From NCBI GenBank assembly GCA_015956445.1, contig WIUZ02000023.1, forward strand, positions 124,001-188,000: DNA of 64,000 nt, given 5' to 3'. Each line of letters opens with the position of its first letter. Positions within the stretch are counted from its first letter, which is position 1. Origin of the DNA: Thelephora terrestris. Its lineage: Eukaryota > Basidiomycota > Agaricomycetes > Thelephorales > Thelephoraceae. Under the pieces are notes generated by a model. That model did not search any database. It was not told where the DNA came from and saw only the letters and a list, made by a program, of their open reading frames with translations. Positions 1 to 11,290 of this stretch are shown here, in pieces. Made by a program: the position numbers and the translations under genes.

Positions 1-2990
1 TCGTTGCGCATAGCAACACGTGAAGCCGAAGACCCGGGAACCTTGGCAGCCACGAGATTGACCTCTTTCATCAACCTCAGCACTTTACGCTCTTCATTGG
101 TGTGCGCAACCGCTCCTTCTCCCTTCTCGATCCTTTCTAACACCGTGCTCACAGCCGCGGATGATACGCTGGAAAATGTCCGCGCAAACTGAGTGAATGA
201 TGCCCTTTTCACTTTCAGCGCGCTGCCCAACAACAGAGCTCGTCGCTGCAAGATATTGAACACTATGAACAGAAACGAATAGTGCGTTTGAAACCTCTTA
301 TCACCCAAGGAGAAAAAATACTTAGCTTGTTCTTTCATCGATATAGCCTTACTCCGGGTTCGATCGTCAAAACCGCCGCATCCGTATGGGAAGAGCGTGG
401 GGTACAATGTGGGGAACAGGTCCACGTTGTTGAACTCGTTCACAGGTGAAGGCCCATGCGCTACCTGTACAAAAGGTTTACCATTGGTCTTGGCGTGATG
501 AACGGCAGCCGCCTGTAGCTGTCTCGCCGGTGTGTGAACATCGACATCTGCAACGACCACTGTCTCAAAATGCGTGGAGGAGGGGGTAGAGACACCCTCG
601 GACGTGTTGTCGTACCCTGACGTCAAAGACTCCTGCGCATCATCACTCGGTACACATTCGACATGATACGGCAGGACGTCGTGAACAGGCAATGAGTTCA
701 CGTTAGCGTCGGATATCTCCACATTTTGGTATAGCGGGTTGTTATCCTTTAGCCATCGCAAGGCGTTCCTCACCTTCTCACGACGAACAATTAGCGGCTT
801 GGCTTTTTCTCGTAACCATTCACCCGTCAGTTGAGAGCTCCCTACAAAAATGATGCAAATGAAGGTCAGGGTTTCGCCGACTGGGGGCGGGAGCAATGTG
901 GCAAGCTTGTCAGGCTGTTGAGGATAAATAATTGTATGCCCTTTCAATCCCCTCTGGGACGTAGGAGAAGCCACCTCCGCATTGTTCTCTTGCAATTTAA
1001 CGATCCACGATTTTGCGCGCGCACGGGCAATCATGGATTCCTCCACCATGGTCAGATCGTCCAACTCACGCGGAACTGGACCAACATACAACTTGTTAGC
1101 GAGCGCATGTTTTGGTAAACTGTTTTTTCTCAAGCATTGCGAACAAGAGTTGCACAGATCCAAAGAGGTCGCCTCTCCAGCACCTGTGACACCTCGCTCG
1201 TCTACAAGTACGTTTTTCAGCGGACCTGCTGAGAAGGGAGTAGGGGGAGGCGGAAAGGACGCATCGTTCCAGTGGGATGAGGGCCCCTCCAACAACTTCA
1301 AGTTCACCTCTTCGAGCAATTTTCGGATACGTTCTTGGATGGGTTGCTGGCATCCGCAGCAGGCGCATACGAAAGTCGCCAATGCCTCCAACGATGTCAC
1401 AGCGCGAAACTCTCTCACCACCTTCTCCTTCATTTCCATAGGAACTAGTTTAGGCCAAGATTTCCGAATACCGTCGAGCCGGCGCAACCTCTCCATAACG
1501 GCATCTTCAGCTTTCGCTTCTTTCACTTTACCTCGCTCAATGGTGGATATGTACCTCTTCAGTTTGCCGCGCAGTTTCTTGACAGTTTCCGCAGAGTCAT
1601 AAGCAATCTCGTGCAAATCCAGAACAACCTGCAGCTGCTTCCTCGAAGCGACTTCCAAGACGTGTTGAAGCACCGCCACTTGTAGATAAACCGCACGCTG
1701 CGCGTTTATAGTAGGGTCACCTTGCACATTAACACAGCCCGGGCGTTCTCGACCAGAATTCACGCATCTGCCCTCCGTAATGTGAGCTAAGATTTTCGCT
1801 GTATTATCCTCCTTCGAAGCCTCCTCCGAAACTTCGATGCCATGTGCATCACAAATAGCTCTGAGCGGTTTAGCAGCAGATTGACAGCCCAATTTTGCGA
1901 AAAGGTCTACCACCTGTAGGGCGGCGGCGTCTGACATATCAAGGAGTTTTCGCCGACGTTCCACAAGCTTGGATGAGAGAGACCTGAGCCTCTGTTTAGC
2001 TTGTGAAGTTATGCCAAGTGCCTCACACACACGAGCCAATTCCGTGGCACTCAACGCGCCTTCTTGAACCCATTGTATGGCGTCATCAATCAGGTGGATT
2101 CCCATAGAATGTGGCCATTTTTCGCAAGAGACAACTTGCGCGCATTCCGCACCTTTGTGTAACACACAATCACCATCGAATATGTGACGGATGAATCCCG
2201 ATCGCAGCGCCTCCACACTCGTCAAGGCCACTGAGAATTGGTGTTGGCATTGAATTGTGGCCCAAAACTCCACACCATTTTCATGCAAACACTTTTTTAA
2301 CAAAGTCAACACGAGATTCATATTGTATTCAGGATGGTCACGGTCTTTCGCATTGTCCTCCGATATTGAGGCGGACGGATGCGAAAGAAGCTGCGAACAA
2401 TTCGGGTCAAGTATCACCTGATCATGGTGACCTGGCATAGCATGGGGGTTTCCGCGTACGCCGCTGGTGGTCTTGAAGCGCGGGTAGGTGGGGGGGGGGG
2501 ATCCCCCCGCCGCTAGTGGCGCAGGTCGGCGAGAACAAACGCTGGTCTTCACAAGAATGCAGCAGCGAAAAGGGCATAAATGTGTCTGTGTACATTGAGC
2601 GAAGAGAAAACGTCCATGCGCAGGCCACCTACCATCCGCCAGCCACACATGACCTTCAGGTAGAACCACAGAGACTCCTTCATAGGGTGACAGGAGTATG
2701 TTACTCGCGGCCGATACACGGCAACATCGCAACCAATCAGCCCCAAGGATGATATCTGCTTTGCGGGTTGGAGACAGAAGGAGGAGAAACTCTGAGGAAG
2801 AATAATACCCCCCCTGAGAGGGAACAGAGATAGTCAGCCGAGCCGAATGCACGCCCCCGACTTCCAGATGCGCGTGGAGGGAGTTTTCAAACAAAAAAGC
2901 AGGTGACGCCATTGAACGAGGATAGCTGGCGTCCAGCAGATAGGTGCAGGGATGCGCCTCCGCATAGCCGAGGACTTGGATAGAAGTCAT
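1..2990 (-). CDS. Helitron Rep/helicase-type transposase, N-terminal ~996 residues (runs off left edge)
   Basis: Reading the minus strand from ATG at 2990 gives one frame open to base 1, about 996 codons without a stop and without introns. Around residues 540-620 there are zinc-knuckle-like clusters (CACCGCQ and CNSCSQC). These are followed by NKLYVGPVPRELDDLT and a stretch like the DUF6570 region that precedes Helitron helicase-like domains. From about residue 855 the protein reads FPTLYPTLFPYGCGGFDD, the usual start of the Helitron-like N-terminal (HUH Rep) domain. The Rep catalytic motifs and helicase would lie left of the window. Helitrons move by rolling-circle replication. The first ~200 residues (with ILGADWL near residue 80) are not a part I recognise. 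A run of 11 G at 2490-2500 stays in frame. The start was chosen as the first ATG of the open stretch; the frame stays open a little further upstream. Confidence 0.82.
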   Translation of the reverse strand, partial: MTSIQVLGYAEAHPCTYLLDASYPRSMASPAFLFENSLHAHLEVGGVHSARLTISVPSQGGYYSSSEFLLLLSPTRKADIILGADWLRCCRVSAASNILLSPYEGVSVVLPEGHVWLADGRWPAHGRFLFAQCTQTHLCPFRCCILVKTSVCSRRPAPLAAGGSPPPTYPRFKTTSGVRGNPHAMPGHHDQVILDPNCSQLLSHPSASISEDNAKDRDHPEYNMNLVLTLLKKCLHENGVEFWATIQCQHQFSVALTSVEALRSGFIRHIFDGDCVLHKGAECAQVVSCEKWPHSMGIHLIDDAIQWVQEGALSATELARVCEALGITSQAKQRLRSLSSKLVERRRKLLDMSDAAALQVVDLFAKLGCQSAAKPLRAICDAHGIEVSEEASKEDNTAKILAHITEGRCVNSGRERPGCVNVQGDPTINAQRAVYLQVAVLQHVLEVASRKQLQVVLDLHEIAYDSAETVKKLRGKLKRYISTIERGKVKEAKAEDAVMERLRRLDGIRKSWPKLVPMEMKEKVVREFRAVTSLEALATFVCACCGCQQPIQERIRKLLEEVNLKLLEGPSSHWNDASFPPPPTPFSAGPLKNVLVDERGVTGAGEATSLDLCNSCSQCLRKNSLPKHALANKLYVGPVPRELDDLTMVEESMIARARAKSWIVKLQENNAEVASPTSQRGLKGHTIIYPQQPDKLATLLPPPVGETLTFICIIFVGSSQLTGEWLREKAKPLIVRREKVRNALRWLKDNNPLYQNVEISDANVNSLPVHDVLPYHVECVPSDDAQESLTSGYDNTSEGVSTPSSTHFETVVVADVDVHTPARQLQAAAVHHAKTNGKPFVQVAHGPSPVNEFNNVDLFPTLYPTLFPYGCGGFDDRTRSKAISMKEQAKYFFSLGDKRFQTHYSFLFIVFNILQRRALLLGSALKVKRASFTQFARTFSSVSSAAVSTVLERIEKGEGAVAHTNEERKVLRLMKEVNLVAAKVPGSSASRVAMRN

Positions 2991-3356
2991 GGTGACAGTG
3001 AGCAACTGAGCAACAAACGATGGCGAAGCGCGGGGAGGACGACGACGAAGCGCAAGTACAGCAATGGCAAAGCGCAAGCGTGGAAAGGAGGCAGCACAGC
3101 CCTTGGCTGCATATGGAAATCTTTTCCCTGGGAGGCGGTGCAGCCCTTTACCACATATGGCAATAATTTCCCTCGGAAGGAGCCCAAAGGAGCGGCAATT
3201 TCAAAATCCCACGATTTTCGAGTCGTTCAGCCAAATCGAAAACATTAAAACAACACGACCCCCTCCCTATCGGTCGTGGGGATGAACACCGAATTTGTTC
3301 TCCTTGAGCATGAAACGACACTATCCCTAATCTAGAAGGTCCGGCCGAGAACCGCT
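2991..3356. other. Spacer between Helitron gene and transposase A, with a 44-bp imperfect tandem repeat
   Basis: No gene is seen. Bases 3097-3184 hold two imperfect copies of a 44-bp unit that begins CAGCCCTT and contains CATATGG and TTTCCCT. The spacer must hold the promoters of two divergent genes (the Helitron gene on minus, transposase A on plus), but no clear TATA box was found. I looked here for the terminal inverted repeat of transposon A and found no convincing match. Confidence 0.4.
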
Positions 3357-4479
3357 GTGACAATTGTCACCCACTGCGCCTCTCGTCCCACAACTCTAAT
3401 GACCTTCTCCGAAGATCTGAAGGCCAGAGTGGCCAACCTTTACTCCCAAGGTGACATGACCATGCGCGAGGTCGCAGAAACATTCAACGTCTCACTTGGA
3501 TTTGTCCACAACATAGTCACTTATCACGGACAGTTTGGACAGGTTACCAATCCACACACCTCAGGCTCGCATGGGCGGCAGCGAACACTCGACACAATCG
3601 ACATGATTTTCATTCGAGAGGTGATCAAGGCTGAACCCTCTCTCTACCTGGACGAAATCCAACACAAGTTGATGATCGCCCGTGATGTCTATGTGTCGAT
3701 TGCAACAATCAGCCGCACCCTATCGCGCATGGGGTTGACACGGAAGGCGGTATCGCGGCACGCAAGCGAACGTAACGAGACCGTGCGAGTGCTGTGGGAA
3801 CTGCAGATGGCACAGTACACCGACCCCGACATGTTTGTGTTCCTCGACGAGAGCGCGGTTGACAGCCTGACGGGTTTGCGGGCAAATGGCTGGTCCCCTG
3901 CCAATATCCGGGCTGTTGAAAGAAGTACATTCTTTCGGGGTGTCCGTCACTCAATCCTTCCCGCCCTGACATCACAGGGAATGATTGCTCTCGAAATCTA
4001 TGAAGGCTCCGTAAACAAGGATCGTTTTGTTCGGTTTTTACGTGAGAGTATAGTACGCTCTGTCCTCAATTTCTGGTCATACCCTGTATTCACTGGAAGC
4101 AGGCACCGCAATTAAACCCATTCCCTGGGAAATTCAGCATCGTTGTGATGGATAACTGTTCCATTCATCACGATCAAGAAATTCGGGACTTGATTGAAGG
4201 CGAGTGTGGTATGTGCCCTGAACTTAGCAGCAAAAAGGGTTTCAATGACAACGTCTGATAGGTGCACGGTTGATCTACCTCCCTGCCTACTCGCCTGACT
4301 TCAATCCCATTGAAGAGGCATTCTCGTTCATCAAGGCATGGTTGCGAAGACATGAGGGTCACTACATTGGCCCAGAGCAGCTACCAGCCCTTATTCATCA
4401 GGCAATTTCTGAAATCACGCCAGAGCTTGCAACGGCGTGGATGCAAGACTGTGGTTACATCGAGTATTCTTCTCACTGA
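3357..4479 (+). CDS. Tc1/mariner-type (DDE_3) transposase A, three exons, intact
   Basis: Exons are 3357-4052, 4103-4208 and 4262-4479, with introns 4053-4102 (GTACGC...CAG) and 4209-4261 (GTATGT...TAG). The spliced product is 339 residues. The N-terminal third is a helix-turn-helix region (MREVAETFNVSLGFVHNIV) and a second HTH. The catalytic triad is visible: D in FLDESAVD, D in VVMDNCSIHH, and E in SPDFNPIEEAF, 35 residues after the second D. This is the DDE_3 layout of Tc1/mariner transposases, which cut and paste DNA at TA sites. Length is normal for the family and no break is seen. The gene ends 173 bp from the stop codon of the convergent Cys/His-SAM gene. The same pairing recurs at 49-52 kb, so the two genes are probably one transposon. 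Confidence 0.88.
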
Positions 4480-4652
4480 CTTGCTCATCTTGTCGGTTTT
4501 TGTGAGAGGGGGTTGTATTTGGTGATTTAATTATTACAAAATTTGTGGCAGAAACTGAGGGGTACGTGTTGAGAATTAAAAACATACTTTGCTCCGGAGA
4601 GACAAATACAAGAACAATATTGTGAATACTTCCAACTTCACTACCCTACCTG

Positions 4653-6739
4653 TTAGACCCGAGCACGCTTCGAAGTTTGCCTATCAACCCATTCACTAGA
4701 AAAAATCTGTAGTCCTATAACAACACCCTCGGGAAGGTTAGTCAACTTGCAAATGCGGTCAACATCCAACTTGTCACTGCAAAGCTCATTTGGAGTGTAC
4801 CCCTTTGCCTTAAGAGCCACAATGGCCGCAGAAACAACATCATCCATCAATCCTCTTTCTTCCCCGAACGAACGAAGGCAGAGGTGGAGCCAATCCTTAA
4901 CATCGGGGAGGGGAGAGGCAGGTCGCTTTGTAGGAGGTTTCTGTTGACTTCCTGAGGCGTGGGAACTTTGCAGCATATTGTTTAGCATGACGGTCGTAGA
5001 TGCCGCCAACACTGCAACAAGGGATTCCATGGTTGAAGTGGTCGTATTAGAGGGATTGATGATTGGAGCAGTTGTAACTGGGGGAGAATAGGGGCCTCCT
5101 CGACCACGCGGCTTTGGGGTGGGGACTTGTTCCCACTCGGCAAGTAGATACTGAGGCGGCTTTGGTTTCTCCTTGACGGAAATATCGCTTTGTGTTGCGA
5201 GCTGGCAACGAGGTTAGACGTTCTTCGGTATGGCATATGCCAGCAACGTACAATGTAGGCTGCCCATTCATTCATCCTAAACCTGTTTATCGGGATATGC
5301 TTGCCTGTACCCCCATCAATGAAGCAGGTTTTGTGGGTCTCATCAAGCTCGCACTTCCAATGACCTGCAATCCCCTCTCCAATCACCCCAAGAATGCGCT
5401 CTTTCTCAGAGAAATCGGTGACTTGTGGGGCCTAGGTGGTGTCAGCAAAACAGGTGTAGGGAATGGGTGAGGGTGGCGTACTGATGAGGTTGTCTGATTC
5501 GCATGTTCAGTTGCAGAAAACTATTGGACAAGTAATTGAGGAGATGGACAACACAATGACTGAACCAACGTACTCGTGATTGGTGACTGCGGCGGTACGG
5601 CACCAATGTATCCATATCGAGTGAGACAAACACAGTCTTGTCCTTGCGTCGTGTAGTGAGCAGTCTCCTTTGGAACTCTTCCCAATTTACATCAGATTCA
5701 ATGGTACCGGCCCTTTCCTTCCCACCGCTGCAGATGCACATAAGTTCCAATATAAGAGGCGTGCGAACGCAGAAACTTACTCCATACCGGTAAACCAGGC
5801 CTTGAAGGCTGGCCCATTTTCAACTCCAACAAGATATTCAGTTTCCATACCAAACTCGGTGTAGATACGCTTAACCATGTCTGCCTGTGTAAATGCAGGA
5901 GATGCGAATGGGAATCGACCGGTACAGAAAAAAGTGGCTGATTTGCACTTGGCAGCTCCCTTTCCTATGGGCTTCTCAACGTACGTCTTGATTACTGTCA
6001 AGGGGAAAAGTTGATCTAATAACGAAATCAGTTTTAGTCTTCCAGACGTGACAGTAGCCTCACCACAAGGGTCACCAACTGGCAGCTGTTGACTTTGTTG
6101 CAGCTCGGGGGTGATGGGCTCCAATTGGGTAGCGGCATTGTTGGTAGGTGGTGGTGGGTCTTGCCTCGGGGGTAGCATGGGGGTGGACTCAAGCCTGGCT
6201 GTACGTTGGGCAGGAGAGGGAGACCTTGTAAATTCACGGTCGGGGGAAGGGGAGGGATGTGGCTGAGAACTTTGGAGGCTCTCTATTTCGACCCGTGTTA
6301 GTAATACAAGTATCAAAAAAGCAAGAGTCCAAACCTTGTGCATTTTGCAGACTTTGTAGGCCTGTCTGCACCCAGGGAGCCCGGTTCAAACTGCTTGCTC
6401 CTGGTTGAAGCCCTGGCCATACATAAGGGCGAGCTGCTTTGGGCATCAGGGTTGGGATGACCACGAGCTCATGGAATGCAGAGCCTGGGCGTGTGTCGCG
6501 AGAGGCCCACCTCTGAGAAGCAGTGCGATCCTGCATCGAAATAGTTTATGCGATGAGAGGAGGGTCGGTGAACACGAATGACGGACCTGCACTCCGTCTT
6601 TTTGCCACAATATATACCTTCGAGCACTTCCAGGTGAGACATCTGGGTCCAGGGTTCCGACGACGGAGGCCTCGTGAACGGCCGCCTCAAACAACGGCAA
6701 TCTTGAATGACAGCGGCCACAGCTAGGTGCCTGGCACAT
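4653..6739 (-). CDS. Transposon accessory protein A: Cys/His motif plus SAM-like C terminus, eight exons
   Basis: The exons on minus are 6587-6739, 6335-6530, 6064-6282, 5781-5994, 5574-5727, 5482-5520, 5252-5431 and 4653-5201. They sum to 1704 nt, an open 567-residue protein. All introns are GT-AG and 50-69 nt long. The N-terminus has a small Cys cluster (MCQAPSCGRC). Residues ~100-190 are Pro/Ser-rich. Near residue 340 there is a motif WKCELDETHKTCF...GKHIPINRF...WAAYI. The last ~90 residues (WLHLCLRSFGEE to LQIFSSEW) look like a SAM-like helical domain. I do not recognise a named family. The layout, length, CxnC...H...W motif and SAM tail match the gene at 49345-51212, which also faces a DDE_3 transposase. 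I infer an element-encoded partner of transposase A, perhaps for DNA binding or target choice. An exon further upstream, beyond the foldback insertion, cannot be excluded. Confidence 0.72.
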
Positions 6740-7054
6740 GGGGAGCTTGTTGTAAGGTACAGAGTGAAAGCAACCTAGAAGATAGAGTTTTATTCGGCTT
6801 GAGGACACCGCTCATCTGCGAACGGAAGTTGCACTGACGTTTAAACATCGGCCATATTAGCGGAGCGGCACTCGGAGCCCCTTCAGCTATCTTTTCTCCA
6901 TGGGTCATGGACCATACATTGTGACAATTCTCCATGGGTCATGGGCCATGCAACGTTGTACAACGCGTTGTACAACCCATGACCCATGGAGAAAAGATAC
7001 CATTGTACAACCCATGACCCATGGGTAATGGAATAGTATACGTTGCCCATGCCC

Positions 7055-8850
7055 CATGGGTTGTACAACACTATCCCTTCCCCATGCCTCATGGGTTGTA
7101 CAATGCTATCCTTTCCCCATGGGGCATGGGTTGTACAACGCTATCCAATTTCCATGCCCCATGGGTTGTACAATGCTATCTGTTCCCCATGGGTCATGGG
7201 TTGTACAACACTATCCATTCTCCATGGGGCATGGGTTGTACAACGCTATCCTTTCTCCATGGGGCATGGGTTGTACAACGCTATCCATTTCCCATGGGTC
7301 ATGGGTTGTACAACGCTATCCATTTCCCATGCCCCATGGGTTGTACAACGCTATCCAATTCCCATGCCCCATGGGTTGTACAACGCTATCTGTTCCCCAT
7401 GGGTCATGGGTTGTACAACACTATCCGTTCTCCATGGGGCATGGGTTGTACAACGCTATCCGATTCTCATGCCCCATGGGTTGTACAACACTATCCAATT
7501 CCCATGCCCCATGGGTTGTACAACACTATCCATTCCCCATGGGGCATGGGTTGTACAACACTATCCATTTCCCATGGGTCATGGGTTGTACAACGCTATC
7601 CATTTCCCATGCCCCATGGGTTGTACAATGCTATCTGTTCCCCATGGGTCATGGGTTGTACAACGCTATCTGTTCCCCATGGGTCATGGGTTGTACAATG
7701 CTATCCTTTCTCCATGGGGCATGGGTTGTACAACACTATCTGCTCCCCATGGGGCATGGGTTATACAACGCTATCCATTTCCCATGGGTCATGGGTTGTA
7801 CAACACTATCCATTTCCCATGCCCCATGGGTTGTACAACGCTATCTGTTCCCCATGGGGCATGGATTGTACAACGCTATCCGTTCCCCATGCCTCATGGG
7901 TTGTACAATGCTATCCGTTCCCCATGGGTCATGGGTTGTACAACACTATCCATTTCCCATGCCCCATGGGTTGTACAACACTATCTGCTCCCCATGGGGC
8001 ATGGGTTGTACAACGCTATCCATTTCCCATGGGTCATGGGTTATACAACACTATCCATTTCCCATGCCCCATGGGTTGTACAACGCTATCTGTTCCCCAT
8101 GGGGCATGGATTGTACAACGCTATCCGTTCCCCATGCCTCATGGGTTGTACAATGCTATCCGTTCCCCATGGGTCATGGGTTGTACAACACTATCCATTT
8201 CCCATGCCCCATGGGTTGTACAACACTATCCATTCCCCATGGGGCATGGGTTGTACAACACTATCCATTTCCCATGGGTCATGGGTTGTACAACGCTATC
8301 CATTTCCCATGGGTCATGGGTTATACAACACTATCCATTTCCCATGCCCCATGGGTTGTACAACGCTATCTGTTCCCCATGGGGCATGGATTGTACAACG
8401 CTATCCGTTCCCCATGCCTCATGGGTTGTACAATGCTATCCGTTCCCCATGGGTCATGGGTTGTACAACACTATCAGTTCCCCATGGGTCATGGGTTGTA
8501 CAACGCTATCCTTTCTCCATGGGGCATGGGTTGTACAACGCTATCCATTTCCCATGCCCCATGGGTTGTACAACACTATCCGTTTCCCATGGGGCATGGG
8601 TTGTACAACACTACCCATTCTCCATGCCCCATGGGTTGTACAACACTATCTGTTCCCCATGGGTCATGGGTTGTACAACACTATCCATTTCCCATGCCCC
8701 ATGGGTTGTACAACACTATCTGTTCCCCATGCCCCATGGGTTGTACAACACTATCCTTTCCCCATGGGGCATGGGTTGTACAACACTACCTCATTCTCCA
8801 TGCCCCATGGGTTGTACAACACTATCTGCTCCCCATGGGTCATGTGCCCA
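7055..8850 (+). repeat. Left-arm array of 35-bp units (~50 copies)
   Basis: Each unit carries TTGTACAA, CTATCC and CCATGGG next to GCATGGG or TCATGGG, with a spacing of 35 bp between TTGTACAA sites. The units vary at a few positions (CAACACTATC against CAACGCTATC, GGGGCATGGG against GGGTCATGGG). Because 35 is not a multiple of three and the unit has no stop in any forward frame, all three forward frames stay open for about 630-650 codons. These frames are a by-product of the repeat, not genes. Confidence 0.93.
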
Positions 8851-9012
8851 TGGGGCATCAGTTGCAGAATGGTGTCCTTTCTCCATGTCCCGTGGATTAT
8901 ATCACTATTCCAGGAAAGGAGATACTTTATAAATCAACCATTAGCTGTGTGAATTTGAAAAAATTAGACTCTGTTTGTATGCATGATAGACCATATATCA
9001 GTTTGTGGCTCT

Positions 9013-9270
9013 AACCTAATGGAAACTAAACTTAACCTGATAATAGCCACAACCTAATCCTCAATCTAACCTGAGCCAATGTAAACTTGACCCATGAACC
9101 TAAGCCTAACCTAATCCTAAACCTGGTCTAATCCTAAATCTAACCCTAACCTGACCTAACCTAACCTAACCTGACCTAACCTAACCTAACCTGACCTAAC
9201 CTAACCTAACCTAACCTAACCTAACCTAACCTAACCTAACCTAACCTATACCTAACCTAACCTGGTATGG
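9013..9270 (+). repeat. CCTAA/TTAGG pentamer array, left arm
   Basis: Tandem CCTAA units, regular between about 9130 and 9250 and degenerate outside that range. The complement TTAGG is the arthropod-type telomere pentamer, whereas most basidiomycete telomeres are TTAGGG. Its mirror image lies at about 9900-10110 in the right arm, so it is an internal part of the foldback element and not a chromosome end. Confidence 0.88.
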
Positions 9271-9899
9271 GCAAACCTAACCTACCTATCATGACCTATT
9301 TTAGCCTAATGTCATGTATGCCAGCCAAGACTAACTTCACCCAGTTGCAAACATATGACTTGGGTCACAGGACCATAAAGCAAACTGCAGTCCCCTCACT
9401 CTGTGCCCAACCATCCCATAAGCCCACAGACGCACATATATATCATCAGCAACCCAGCATCATGCTTATCACCCATGTTCAACCACAAACCACTCTCACC
9501 CTTTGTTCTGTGCTATCTCAAAGCCTAACCATAACTCTAGCTCACCCACCCATATTAATCTTTGTGTGGAATATGTTATAAGTCTATAAACCATATGTTT
9601 GTAGGCCACTTGCTTGTGGGCCCAAGGAGGTGGATGAACTTGAGTTGTGGTTTGTCTGTGAGATGGCACAGAACAAAGGGTGAGAGTGGTTTGTGGTTGA
9701 ACATGGGTGATAAGCATGATGCTGGGTTGCTGATGATATATATGTGCGTCTGTGGGCTTATGGGATGGTTGGGCACAGAGTGAGGGGACTGCAGTTTGCT
9801 TTATGGTCCTGTGACCCAAGTCATATGTTTGCAACTGGGTGAAGTTAGTCTTGGCTGGCATATATGACATTAGGCTAAAATAGGTCATGATAGGTAGGT

Positions 9900-10110
9900 T
9901 AGGTTTGCCCATACCAGGTTAGGTTAGGTATAGGTTAGGTTAGGTTAGGTTAGGTTAGGTCAGGTCAGGTTAGGGTTAGATTTGGGATTAGACCAGGTTT
10001 AGGATTAGGTTAGGCTTAGGTTCATGGGTCAAGTTTACATTGGCTCAGGTTAGATTGAGGATTAGGTTGTGGCTATTATCAGGTTAAGTTTAGTTTCCAT
10101 TAGGTTAGAG
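9900..10110 (-). repeat. TTAGG pentamer array, right arm
   Basis: Mirror copy of the left-arm CCTAA array. The regular part (about 9910-9972) is shorter than in the left arm, so the arms have changed length independently. Confidence 0.85.
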
Positions 10111-10261
10111 CCACAAACTGATATATGGTCTATCATGCATACAAACAGAGTCTAATTTTTTCAAATTCACACAGCTAATGGTTGATTTATAAAGTATCTC
10201 CTTTCCTGGAATAGTGATATAATCCATGGGACATGGAGAAAGGACACCATTCTGCAACTGA

Positions 10262-11290
10262 TGCCCCATGGGCACAAGATGCTGTTGTACAACCCATGGT
10301 GCATGGGAATTGGATAGTGATGTACAACCCATGGGGCATGGGAATTGGATAGCATTGTACAACCCATGGGGCATGGAAAATAGATAGTGTTGTACAACCC
10401 ATGCCCCATGGAGAAAGGATAGCGTTGTACAACCCATGCCCCATGGAGAATGGATAGCGTTGTACAACCCATGACCCATGGGGAACGGATAGTGTTGTAC
10501 AACCCATGACCCATGGGGAACAGATAGCATTGTACAACCCATGGGGCATGGGAATTGGATAGCGTTGTACAACCCATGCCCCATGGAGAATGGATAGCGT
10601 TGTACAACCCATGACCCATGGGGAACAGATAGTGTTGTACAACCCATGGGGCATGGAAAATAGATAGTGTTGTACAACCCATGCACCATGGAGAATGGAT
10701 AGTGTTGTACAACCCATGCCCCATGGGGAAAGGATAGTGTTGTACAACCCATGGGGCATGGAAAATGGATAGTGTTGTACAACCCATGACCCATGGGGAA
10801 CGGATAGCGTTGTACAACCCATGGGGCATGGGAATTGGATAGTGTTGTACAACCCATGACCCATGGGAAATGGATAGTGTTGTACAACCCATGCCCCATG
10901 GGAAATGGATAGTGTTGTACAACCCATGCCCCATGGAGAAAGGATAGCATTGTACAACCCATGCCCCATGGAGAATGGATAGCGTTGTACAACCCATGAC
11001 CCATGGGGAACGGATAGTGTTGTACAACCCATGACCCATGGGGAACAGATAGCATTGTACAACCCATGGGGCATGGGAATTAGATAGCGTTGTACAACCC
11101 ATGCCCCATGGAGAATGGATAGCGTTGTACAACCCATGACCCATGGGGAACAGATAGTGTTGTACAACCCATGGGGCATGGGAATTGGATAGCGTTGTAC
11201 AACCCATGCCCCATGGGGAAAGGATAGCATTGTACAACCCATGAGGCATGGGCAAGGGATAGTGTTGTACAACCCATGGGGCATGGGCAA
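10262..11290 (-). repeat. Right-arm array of 35-bp units (~29 copies)
   Basis: Inverted relative to the left array, with the same unit. It is about 750 bp shorter than the left array, which points to unequal exchange or slippage after the element formed or inserted. Confidence 0.92.

Noticed and set aside
982-1602. Plus-strand 206-codon frame
   Set aside because: Shadow of the open Helitron frame on the minus strand.
3250-4525. TIR pair of transposon A (ACGACCCCCTCCC at 3259 against the complement of GAGAGGGGGTTGT near 4505)
   Set aside because: Only a short G/C-run match, and it would exclude the accessory gene; too weak to call.
7055-8850. A CRISPR array
   Set aside because: Units are contiguous 35-bp tandems without unique spacers, and the DNA is fungal.
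7021-9014. Three 629-652-codon frames and the matching minus-strand frames at 10105-11312 as proteins
   Set aside because: They are repeats of one 35-bp unit read in all frames, with no start context or domain, and belong to the foldback arms.
9013-9270. A telomere or internal telomere fusion
   Set aside because: The array is a pentamer, has a mirror copy and lies within an element with target duplication.
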